From JAGXLC01 sp041686375 (GTDB taxonomy: Bacteria > Bacteroidota > Bacteroidia > Bacteroidales > UBA12077), in assembly GCA_041686375.1 (NCBI GenBank), contig JAWLEB010000013.1, forward strand, positions 1 through 64,000: a DNA stretch of 64,000 nucleotides, written 5' to 3'. The translations under genes were made by a program, and so were the position numbers. Each line of letters begins with the position of its first letter. The first letter of the stretch is position 1. Below are positions 1-7,469 of this stretch, one piece after another. The notes beneath the pieces are model-generated. The model did not search any database, was not told the origin of the DNA, and was given only the letters and a program-made list of their open reading frames with translations.

Positions 1-2
1 TT

Positions 3-38
3 GATAATAAAGCAAGAAAAATATATGAAATAGTATAA
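3..38 (+). CDS. 3' end of an upstream gene (partial)
   Basis: Frame 3 reads DNKARKIYEIV and then a TAA stop at 36-38. A basic, helix-like end followed 35 bases later by a strong terminator fits the C-terminus of a real plus-strand gene that begins before the window. The product cannot be named from eleven residues. The other two forward frames also stop within about 35 bases, so the frame choice rests on the terminator and on the plausible residue pattern only. Confidence 0.4.
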   Translation, partial: DNKARKIYEIV

Positions 39-72
39 TAAAGTCTCGTCCGGACCGCATTAATTACCCAAA

Positions 73-99
73 AGCTCCTGAAATTCAGGAGCTTTTTTT
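73..99 (+). terminator. Rho-independent terminator
   Basis: An eight-base perfect stem, AGCTCCTG pairing with CAGGAGCT around a five-base loop, is followed by seven T residues. It ends the gene that enters from the left. The A residues before the stem are too few to make it clearly bidirectional. Confidence 0.85.
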
Positions 100-376
100 A
101 TTGCTGTGTTGCCTCTGATGCGCTTGCTGTAGCTGCATGGATAATCCAAATATAAAATACTGAAGATATAAAAACTATAAAAAGATTGGTATTGTAAAAT
201 TCTATTTCTCGTTAAAACAGGTTCAAGCAATTACTTCAAACTTTCAGCTCCCACTTTACAATGTACATCCGTTCCTAATACTTAATAACAAAAACAGATT
301 CCTCCAAAAGCATCAAATTTGATATTATCCTACTTATTTTCTATCTTCATAAATTCAAAATTAACTTTATTTTTTC
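100..376. other. Intergenic, AT-rich
   Basis: There is no open frame with coding character, no tRNA-like fold and no strong repeat in this stretch. It should carry the promoter of the aldo/keto reductase gene, but no clean TAnnTTTG box is visible near the start codon. Confidence 0.5.
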
Positions 377-1255
377 ATGAAAATCACCCGAAAAAAATTC
401 ATCAAAAACACTTTACTCACCACAATGGGCATTGGTTTTATGCCAAAAGTGTTCAGCAGAACAACCACTCCAAAAGCCTTTTCCGAAACCAGAAAGCTTG
501 GGAATACAGGCATCGAAGTCACCCCCATAGGCGTTGGCGCTTCACGGACACAAGAACCTTCGGTTCTTAGGGCTGCATTGGACGAAGGCATCACTTTTCT
601 GGATACAGGGCGCTCATATGGAAAAGGACAGAATGAGATTATGATTGGTAAAGTTCTTAAAGGCATGCGAGAAAAGTATGTAATTCAATCGAAAATGAAA
701 GTTGACTTAAAAGAAGGTTCTGCAAGTGAATCAGAGATAAGAAAACAAATGGAAAACTCCCTGAAAGAAAGCCTCAAAGCTCTCCAGACTGATTATATAG
801 ATGTAATGTTGCTTCATGGAGTGCGTGAAGAAGAAGCGCTAAGAAATGAAACAATCAGGCAAATTTTCGAGGAAATGAAAAATCAGGGCTCAATAAGGGC
901 TTTTGGTTTTTCTGCTCATACCAACCACATCAATGTCCTTAAAGAAGCCAACAAGGATCATTTTTTTGACGTGGCGATGGTTCCTTTCAATCCATTCGGA
1001 GCTTTCAAGCATTCTCAAAGTGACTGGAGTACTTCCTGGGATCAGGAGGCTCTGATAGAGGAGTTGAAAACGGCACATAGCCATGGAACCGGAATTGTAG
1101 CAATGAAAACCTGTTCGGGTGGCAAGTATGCTTTGAACAATAAAGAAAAGTCCAGCTATTCAGGTGCTGTAAAATGGGTACTGGAGCATGATTTTATTCA
1201 TACCTCGGCAGTGGCTATGGGAAATTTCAATGAAATCCGGGAGCACACGCAGTAA
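377..1255 (+). CDS. Aldo/keto reductase, Tat-like leader, possibly short at the 3' end
   Basis: This is an NAD(P)H-dependent oxidoreductase of the aldo/keto reductase superfamily; the substrate is unknown. The four catalytic residues are all present: Asp76 and Tyr81 in the DTGRSYG motif, Lys106 in IQSKMKVD, and His147 in LLHGV. The N-terminus TRKKFIKNTLL resembles a Tat leader with RK in place of RR, followed by a hydrophobic stretch to about residue 25, so export is possible. At 292 residues the protein stops within what should be the last barrel helix (GNFNEIREHTQ). Exported Bacteroidota homologues normally run further and often end in a cysteine-rich Fe-S tail, so a 3' truncation by a nonsense change is possible. 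The family call is firm; the export and the truncation are inferences. Confidence 0.85.
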   Translation: MKITRKKFIKNTLLTTMGIGFMPKVFSRTTTPKAFSETRKLGNTGIEVTPIGVGASRTQEPSVLRAALDEGITFLDTGRSYGKGQNEIMIGKVLKGMREKYVIQSKMKVDLKEGSASESEIRKQMENSLKESLKALQTDYIDVMLLHGVREEEALRNETIRQIFEEMKNQGSIRAFGFSAHTNHINVLKEANKDHFFDVAMVPFNPFGAFKHSQSDWSTSWDQEALIEELKTAHSHGTGIVAMKTCSGGKYALNNKEKSSYSGAVKWVLEHDFIHTSAVAMGNFNEIREHTQ

Positions 1256-1293
1256 TTTCTTTATAAGGCTCAGTAAGAATGGCACGGTAACAA

Positions 1294-1313
1294 GGGTAAA
1301 AATAATTTTACCC
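1294..1313 (+). terminator. Weak hairpin after the aldo/keto reductase
   Basis: GGGTAAAA pairs with TTTTACCC around a four-base loop. There is no T tract after it (CCCGTTATTG follows), so it is a weak terminator or an RNA-stabilising hairpin. Confidence 0.4.
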
Positions 1314-1368
1314 GTTATTGCGTGAACCATTTTTAATCTTTTATGTCATAATAATAAATCTAAAATCA

Positions 1369-2436
1369 ATGAAAAATATTCTTCTTATCATCGGAACGCT
1401 GACTTTATCATTTATTATCTTTACTTCCGGAACTACAATAAAAGATAAAGAAGAGGATCAAAAAGGAACCTTAATCATTGCCAACAAAAGCGGGGACGAT
1501 GTATCACTGATTGATCGTGCTACTGGCAAGACAATTAAAAAATTACCTTCAGGGCTTCAACCTCATGAGGTGGAAGTTTCCGGAGACGGTAAATTTGCAG
1601 TTGTCAGCAATTATGGTGACAATGATAATCCCGGAAACACACTTTCAGTATACGATGTAAAGCGAGCAAAACTTTTAAAGACTGTCGATTTGGAAGATAA
1701 CACCCGACCGCATGGCATGGAATGGCTTAACGGCACCAGCAAAATGCTTGTTACAACAGAAGGTACTGAAAGCCTCCTCCTTGTAGATATAGAAAAAGGA
1801 GAAATTGATCAAAAAATGAATACAGAGCAGGAAATTTCGCATATGGTTGCTGCTGCACCTGATGGCAAGTATGCGTATGTGTCCAGTATACGCACAGGAA
1901 ACGTTACGGTTTTCAACCTGGAAACAGGAGAACTTCTGAAACAACTTTACAGTGGAGAGGGTGCAGAAGGCATTGCCGTGTCACCTGACGGGAAAGAGTT
2001 ATGGGTTACAAATCGTGCTGAAAATACAATCGCTGTATTTAATACTAAAGAACTCGAATTAACAGAAAAATTAGAATGCGGAGACTTTCCGATAAGGACA
2101 AAATTTTCACCAGACGGAAAACATTTTGTTGTAAGCAATGCAGAATCAGGAGAGATAGCAGTATTTGATGCAAATAAAAAAGAAATCATAAAAAAAATTA
2201 AACTTACACCCCCCGTACCAGAAGACAAAGATGCAGAGAGATACTTTGACGAATTTGAAGGCACATCAGTACCCATTGGCATTGTAGTACCGGACAATAA
2301 GACTGTTTACATAGCAAATACACGTTCAGATGTAATTTCAGTACTCAACCTGGAAGAAATGGAAATCACAGAGCATTTCGAAGCAGGAAAAGAACCGGAC
2401 GGAATAAACTTTTCTCCAATAATGTCAAAAAAATAA
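1369..2436 (+). CDS. YVTN-family beta-propeller protein (YncE-like), exported
   Basis: A 355-residue protein made of about seven repeats of 40-45 residues, with recurring elements such as SPDGKELWVTNR and a repeated D/N-x-x-x-G pattern (for example GTLIIANKSGDDVSLID). These are typical of YVTN or YncE seven-bladed beta-propellers, which are usually periplasmic binding or scaffold proteins of unknown ligand. The ATG at 1369 gives a clean hydrophobic signal peptide (MKNILLIIGTLTLSFIIF). An in-frame TTG at 1318 would add 17 residues ahead of it and overlap the preceding hairpin, so the ATG is preferred. It stands alone between the reductase and hflK. No catalytic residues are recognisable. Confidence 0.82.
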   Translation: MKNILLIIGTLTLSFIIFTSGTTIKDKEEDQKGTLIIANKSGDDVSLIDRATGKTIKKLPSGLQPHEVEVSGDGKFAVVSNYGDNDNPGNTLSVYDVKRAKLLKTVDLEDNTRPHGMEWLNGTSKMLVTTEGTESLLLVDIEKGEIDQKMNTEQEISHMVAAAPDGKYAYVSSIRTGNVTVFNLETGELLKQLYSGEGAEGIAVSPDGKELWVTNRAENTIAVFNTKELELTEKLECGDFPIRTKFSPDGKHFVVSNAESGEIAVFDANKKEIIKKIKLTPPVPEDKDAERYFDEFEGTSVPIGIVVPDNKTVYIANTRSDVISVLNLEEMEITEHFEAGKEPDGINFSPIMSKK

Positions 2437-2531
2437 AGTATAAGGATAGACCGCTAAAACAGAAATGATTCATTATCCTTTGTCATCTCGTATTATTAAT
2501 TGTAAATTGCACTAAACCTAAATAAAAATAT

Positions 2532-3497
2532 ATGACTAACAATCAATCAAATGCACCAGAAATTGAGCAAATCGTAAAAAAGTACTACAAGTCAATCATC
2601 ACGGTTCTTGTTTTGATCATTCTGGCGTTCAATTCATTTTTCCAGATTGGCGCGGAAGAGGTCGGAGTAGTGACACGGTTTGGAAAACACATACGCACAG
2701 CTAATCCAGGACTAAAAACCAAGATTCCCTTTGTAGAAAAAGTTTATAAAGTTGCTGTTGAAAGACAAAAAAAGCAGGAATTTGGTTTTCGCACTTCAGA
2801 GCCAGGTGTTAGAACAAGCTATGCCCGTTCAAGTTCCACACAAGATGAATCTCTAATGCTGACAGGAGACTTAAATCTTGCAGACGTTGAGTGGGTGGTA
2901 CAATACCGGGTAGATCAACCTTACAATTACCTTTTTAAAGTAAGAAATTCCGATAATACGCTTAGAGCAATTTCTGAGTCAGTAGTAAGGCAAATAGTAG
3001 GAGATCGCACAGTTAATGAAGTCCTTACAGTTGGCAGAGTAGAAGTAGCCAGTAGGGTAGAAGAAAAAGTCCAGAATTTATGCAGGGAATATGAGCTGGG
3101 TATACAAATCGCTCAGGTCGTGTTACAGGATGTCAATCCACCGGAACCTGTTAAGAAAGCCTTTAATGATGTGAATGAAGCCCAACAGGAAAGAGAAACC
3201 CTAATTAATCAGGCTAAATCTGAATACAACAGAATCATTCCAAAAGCCCGGGGACAAGCAAAAGAAACCATTCAAAAAGCAGAAGGGTATGCAACCAGAA
3301 GGGTAAATAATGCGGAAGGTGATGCCAATCGATTTAATGAACTTCACAGGGAATATGCCAAAGCTCCTGAAGTAACCAAAAGAAGAATTTACATGGAGAC
3401 TATGCAGGAGGTACTTCCTGAGTTGGGAGATAAAATCATTACACATCAGGACGGGAATAATGCTATCCCATTACTCCAGAAACAACTTAACAGATAA
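2532..3497 (+). CDS. hflK: HflK, FtsH-associated SPFH/band-7 protein
   Basis: A 321-residue protein with a cytosolic N-terminal tail of about 19 residues, one membrane helix (about 20-38), a band-7/SPFH domain beginning at GAEEVGVVTRFGK, and a long charged coiled-coil C-terminus. HflK and HflC form a large membrane cage around the FtsH protease and modulate turnover of membrane proteins. The VQYRVDQPYNYLF and VRQIVGDRTVNEVL segments are typical HflK sequence. hflC follows 15 bases after the stop, so the two are co-transcribed. Many HflK proteins have a longer Gly-rich N-terminus; here it is short, as is common in Bacteroidota. Confidence 0.93.
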   Translation: MTNNQSNAPEIEQIVKKYYKSIITVLVLIILAFNSFFQIGAEEVGVVTRFGKHIRTANPGLKTKIPFVEKVYKVAVERQKKQEFGFRTSEPGVRTSYARSSSTQDESLMLTGDLNLADVEWVVQYRVDQPYNYLFKVRNSDNTLRAISESVVRQIVGDRTVNEVLTVGRVEVASRVEEKVQNLCREYELGIQIAQVVLQDVNPPEPVKKAFNDVNEAQQERETLINQAKSEYNRIIPKARGQAKETIQKAEGYATRRVNNAEGDANRFNELHREYAKAPEVTKRRIYMETMQEVLPELGDKIITHQDGNNAIPLLQKQLNR

Positions 3498-3512
3498 AAA
3501 ACACAGATTAAT

Positions 3513-4460
3513 ATGAAGACAAAAAATAAAATAATCCTTATAATTGCTCTAATCATAGCAGGAATAATTGTTCTGACGGAAAGCGCTTTTATTGTAAAAG
3601 AAACCGAGCAAGTGGTTATAACACAATTTGGAAAACCAATAGGCGATGCTATAACTGAACCGGGTTTAAATTTTAAAACCCCATTTATTCACAAGGCTAA
3701 TTTTTTCGAAAAACGCTATATGGAGTGGGATGGAGATCCTAATCAGGTACCCACAAAAGAAAAAAAGTACATATTCGTTGATACTTATGCACGTTGGGAA
3801 ATTACAGATCCGCTGCAATTTTTCAAACGACTGACAAATGAACGGGGTGCACAATCGCGCCTTGACGACATCCTTGATGGAGAAACGCGGGATAATATAG
3901 CAAGTCACAGACTTGAAGAAATTGTAAGAAGTACAAACAGAGAAGCTGATACTACAGGCAAAATAAGTGAAATAATAGAAGATTCCCTGCCTGATATTGA
4001 AGTTGGCAGAGCAAAAATCCAAGATCATGTTTTGAAAATAGCCAATGAAGAAACAGCAGACCTTGGAATAGAAGTTCTGGACTACCGGTTCAAGCGAATT
4101 AATTATATTGAAGATGTACAAAACCGGGTCTACGATCGTATGAAAAGTGAGCGTTACAGAATTGCTGAAGAATTCCGCTCCGAAGGAGCAGGTGAAGCAT
4201 CAAGGATTAGCGGTGAAAAGGACAGAGAGTTGGAAGAAATACAATCGGAAGCATATAAAGAAGCAGAAACAATAAAAGGTAAGGCAGATGCTGAGGCAGC
4301 AAACATTTATGCAAGTGCATACAACCGATCCACATCTACAAGAGAATTATACCGGTTCACAAAAGCAATGGAAACATTTGAAGCTACATTTGATACCACT
4401 ACGACGGTAATCTTATCAACAGACAGTGAATTATATAAGTATCTCCAAAATATAGATTAA
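3513..4460 (+). CDS. hflC: HflC, FtsH-associated SPFH/band-7 protein
   Basis: A 315-residue partner of HflK. It has an N-terminal membrane helix (about 6-24), then a band-7 domain (ETEQVVITQFGKPIG) and a coiled-coil C-terminus rich in Glu, Ala and Lys. The segment DYRFKRINYIEDVQNRVYDRM closely matches the HflC signature that leads into the coiled coil. The gene lies directly downstream of hflK and ends in a strong terminator at 4471-4506, so the pair is a two-gene operon. The order hflK-hflC matches the usual arrangement. Confidence 0.93.
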   Translation: MKTKNKIILIIALIIAGIIVLTESAFIVKETEQVVITQFGKPIGDAITEPGLNFKTPFIHKANFFEKRYMEWDGDPNQVPTKEKKYIFVDTYARWEITDPLQFFKRLTNERGAQSRLDDILDGETRDNIASHRLEEIVRSTNREADTTGKISEIIEDSLPDIEVGRAKIQDHVLKIANEETADLGIEVLDYRFKRINYIEDVQNRVYDRMKSERYRIAEEFRSEGAGEASRISGEKDRELEEIQSEAYKEAETIKGKADAEAANIYASAYNRSTSTRELYRFTKAMETFEATFDTTTTVILSTDSELYKYLQNID

Positions 4461-4470
4461 TCCACGGAAA

Positions 4471-4506
4471 CAAGGTTGTCCGGCTCCGGACAGCCTTGTT
4501 TTTTTT
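4471..4506 (+). terminator. Rho-independent terminator of hflKC
   Basis: CAAGG and TGTCCGG form the left arm and pair with CCGGACA and CCTTG around a short loop, then eight T residues follow. It ends hflKC and lies between convergent genes. Confidence 0.9.
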
Positions 4507-4512
4507 GTAAGA

Positions 4513-5100
4513 TTACTCTTGTTTAATAAGCTCTGCATCAATATTGATCTCTACATCTCTTCCGACAACTAATCCTTGTCCGAAAGAACTATCCCAGTCT
4601 ACATTATAATCAAATCTGTCTATCTTCCCGGTCAACTTAAAACCTGCACGGATATCTCCCATAGCCTCAACAGTTCCCAAATGTTCCATTTTAAATGTTT
4701 CCGTACGAGTAACATCCTTTATTGTCAGCTCACCTTTAAGCTTGTATTGGCTGTCTCCTTCTTTACTGATTGAAACACTTTGAAATTTTATTTCAGGATA
4801 TTCCTCTACTTCAAAGAAATCCTCTCCCCGCAAATGCTCATCACGTTTCTCATTATCCGTGTCAATACTTTCGACGGGTATCGTAACACGAATATCCACA
4901 TCTGTAAAATCTTCCTGATCGGCTTTTATATCACCGGAATATTCCTTAAATTGACCGGTAACATTAGAAATTTTCATATGCTTCGTAACAAACTGAATTT
5001 TGGTGTGGGATTTATCAATTTGCCATTTGGTGGACTGAGCAGATACCATTCCTGTAATTAAAAAGAATAATCCAACGAATAAAATTTTATTTCGTACCAT
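4513..5100 (-). CDS. YceI-family periplasmic lipid-binding protein
   Basis: A 195-residue protein with a signal peptide (MVRNKILFVGLFFLITGMVSA, cleaved before QSTKW) followed by a complete YceI lipocalin-like beta-barrel. The family start WQIDKSHTKIQFVTKHM is unmistakable, and the usual FTDVDIRVTIPVESIDT and RFDYNVDW strands follow. YceI proteins bind long isoprenoid or fatty-amide molecules in a hydrophobic pocket; in several species they are induced by stress. The gene is monocistronic and convergent with hflC. The ligand is not predictable here. Confidence 0.92.
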   Translation of the reverse strand: MVRNKILFVGLFFLITGMVSAQSTKWQIDKSHTKIQFVTKHMKISNVTGQFKEYSGDIKADQEDFTDVDIRVTIPVESIDTDNEKRDEHLRGEDFFEVEEYPEIKFQSVSISKEGDSQYKLKGELTIKDVTRTETFKMEHLGTVEAMGDIRAGFKLTGKIDRFDYNVDWDSSFGQGLVVGRDVEINIDAELIKQE

Positions 5101-5242
5101 AGTTCTGATTTTAAATGAATAATAATTTTATAAGATCAGTTAATATGACAAAAATCATATTTATTTGTTCATTTTGTAAAATCATAAAATATTTGTATTA
5201 TGCAATCATGATCATTCAATACAATACTTAAACAGATGGATC

Positions 5243-5728
5243 ATGGATCTAATGTATGAACTCAGAATTCTCTTACACGTGGTAATCGCTGCATTTTTAT
5301 CAGGCATTGTAGGATACGAAAGAGAAAAAACAAACAAACCCGCAGGAATCAAAACAAATATGATTGTAGGGGGCTCTGTTGCCCTTTTGGTAACATTGGG
5401 AGAAGGCATCACTATCCACTTTCAAAATCTTGGTCTGACTGATATTATCCAGACCGACCCTACACGTATCATTCAGGCCATCATTGTTGGGGTAAGTTTT
5501 ATAGGAGCCGGAACCGTGATGCATGTAGAGAAAATTTACAAGGTAAAATACCTGACCACAGCAGCATCTATTCTTTATTCTACCGGCTTAGGCATTAGTG
5601 TTGCCCTGGGATATTACATTCTTGCTGTCGGGCTAACATTGTTTATTTTATTGATTTACTATCCCGTACGATGGATACAAAAAAAGTTTATCAACCCGGA
5701 TAATTTTGAAGAACAAGAGCCTGATTGA
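5243..5728 (+). CDS. MgtC/SapB-family membrane protein
   Basis: A 161-residue protein of four to five membrane helices. It contains the MgtC/SapB core: the GIVGYEREKTNKPAGIKTN loop, the GVSFIGAGTVMH motif and the LTTAASILYSTGLGISVALG helix. It lacks the C-terminal ACT-like domain of Salmonella MgtC, so it is the short SapB-type form. Family members act in magnesium homeostasis or as modulators of F-type ATPase and phosphate transport; the specific role here is open. ATG at 5243 is preferred because the homologous N-terminus starts there. The APC permease begins 29 bases after its stop. Confidence 0.88.
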   Translation: MDLMYELRILLHVVIAAFLSGIVGYEREKTNKPAGIKTNMIVGGSVALLVTLGEGITIHFQNLGLTDIIQTDPTRIIQAIIVGVSFIGAGTVMHVEKIYKVKYLTTAASILYSTGLGISVALGYYILAVGLTLFILLIYYPVRWIQKKFINPDNFEEQEPD

Positions 5729-5757
5729 TAATAATGCATAAACCGATAAACTAAACC

Positions 5758-7119
5758 ATGAGCCAGGAAATCTCCTCAAAAGGACTTATAAGGAAATTGG
5801 GGTTCTTTCCAGTTGTAGCCATAATTATTGCTGATATGGTGGGAACCGGAATTTTTACCACCTCAGGGCTGCTCATGGAAAACCTGCGTAATCCTGTTGT
5901 AATGATTTCTTTATGGGCCGTTGGTGGTTTCATTGCATTAAGCGGGGCTGTATGTTATGCAGAATTGAGTACCGCCATGCCCCATTCTGGCGGAGAATAT
6001 CTGTATTTATCAAAACTCTTTCACCCGATTGTCGGATTTCTTAGTGGATGGATTTCATTTATTGTGGGCTTTTCTGCACCTGTTGCGGCTACTTCCATAG
6101 CAGTAGGTGAATATATGATAGAGGCTTTTCCTGCTATTCAGGAGTTTGGAAATATTGGTCCTTTTTCCGGGGCTGCAGTTTTTCAAAAATTCCTGGCCAT
6201 CATTGTGATCCTGTTTTTTGCTGCTATCCACCTTCGTGGAGTAGAATTGGGAACAAAAGTGCATAATGGTTTTACCTTATTAAAAATCATGCTCATAGTC
6301 GGGATTATTATATTGGGCTTTTCTTTTGGAAAAGGAGACATGAATAATTTTTCCGTTCTTCAGGACACGGATACTAATTCTGTAGGTCTCAAGGCTATCG
6401 GTTTATCTGTCATGTGGATAATGTTTGCATACAGTGGCTGGAATGCTGCCAGTTACATTGGTTCAGAAGTAAAAAATCCTGCAAAAACCCTTCCCCGTTC
6501 ATTGTTAGCAGGAACACTCATTGTAATAATTATTTATGTCCTTCTCAATATCCTTTTTGTTTATGCGATTCCGCCAAAAGACATGGAGGGTTTGATATCT
6601 GTAGGAGGCAGAGCTGCAACACAATTATTCAGCAGTTCCTTTGGCCAAATATTTTCTGTATTGGTGGCTATAGGCTTACTATCAACTATAAGCTCACTGA
6701 TAATACTGGGGCCAAGAATCTACTATGCCATGGCAAAAGAAGGGCATTTTTTCCCTTTTGCAGCAAAAATACATTCCAAAACAGGTGTACCTCACTGGTC
6801 AATAGGCATACAAGTAATCGTAGCCATCATCATCGTTCTAACAGGCACTTTCGATGACATACTTACATACATGGGATTTTCTCTCGGAATCTTCCCCATA
6901 TTAGCAGTATTTGGTATCTTCAAACTGAGAAAACAAAAACTAAAAAGTTACAAAGTACCCTTATATCCAGCAATTCCGGTGTTCTTCATCCTTATCAACA
7001 TTATGATATTAATCCTCGGATTTGCCGAAAGACCCATAGCTTCTTCCATAGCTATCCTGACCGTTCTCGTGGGAATTCCGTTATATTATATATTTAAAAA
7101 CATAAAAACAATAAAATAA
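5758..7119 (+). CDS. APC-superfamily amino acid permease
   Basis: A 453-residue integral membrane protein with about 12 helices. The first helix carries the APC substrate-binding motif MVGTGIFTTSG, and helix 6 carries FAYSGWNAASYIGSEVKNP, also conserved in the family. The closest relatives are amino acid permeases of the LAT or basic-amino-acid type; the substrate cannot be fixed. It follows the MgtC-like gene by 29 bases and may share its promoter. The downstream gap (7120-7469) shows no clear terminator. Confidence 0.87.
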   Translation: MSQEISSKGLIRKLGFFPVVAIIIADMVGTGIFTTSGLLMENLRNPVVMISLWAVGGFIALSGAVCYAELSTAMPHSGGEYLYLSKLFHPIVGFLSGWISFIVGFSAPVAATSIAVGEYMIEAFPAIQEFGNIGPFSGAAVFQKFLAIIVILFFAAIHLRGVELGTKVHNGFTLLKIMLIVGIIILGFSFGKGDMNNFSVLQDTDTNSVGLKAIGLSVMWIMFAYSGWNAASYIGSEVKNPAKTLPRSLLAGTLIVIIIYVLLNILFVYAIPPKDMEGLISVGGRAATQLFSSSFGQIFSVLVAIGLLSTISSLIILGPRIYYAMAKEGHFFPFAAKIHSKTGVPHWSIGIQVIVAIIIVLTGTFDDILTYMGFSLGIFPILAVFGIFKLRKQKLKSYKVPLYPAIPVFFILINIMILILGFAERPIASSIAILTVLVGIPLYYIFKNIKTIK

Positions 7120-7469
7120 AACCCTCATCCACAGCATGTAGACAAAAAAACATGAACAGAACGCAGATGACACAGATTGAACGGATAAACGCGGATTTAT
7201 TTATCAAAATTAATAATTGCCTTAAGATTCGTTTTGTAACTCATTTAAAATAAGCATAATAACTGCAATTTATTCAAATGAACGTGAAAATTTCATTATC
7301 CGAACTGATTAAATATAAAATATTGAAAGTGATTGTTTAACCTAAATTATATTCTTGTGAAAGAAGGATAAAATAGATGTACGGCAACGATAAAGCGATT
7401 GAACGATGAAACGAAAGTGTAAAAAAAGACAGAGGGATGGTAATCAAGGGGCGAATGGATAGAAATCTG
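7120..7469. other. Gene-poor gap with a CGCAGATGACACAGATT-type repeat
   Basis: There is no gene in this 350-base gap. At 7160-7198 four near-identical units of about ten bases lie head to tail (ACGCAGATGA, CACAGATTGA, ACGGATAAAC, GCGGATTT). From recollection, this motif recurs between genes in many Bacteroidota and other environmental genomes. Further down there are short ACGAT-rich phrases (about 7385-7415) but no fold or frame that suggests function. Confidence 0.5.

Noticed and set aside
7160..7198. CRISPR-like array
   Set aside because: The units are about ten bases, imperfect and without spacers, so this is not a CRISPR.
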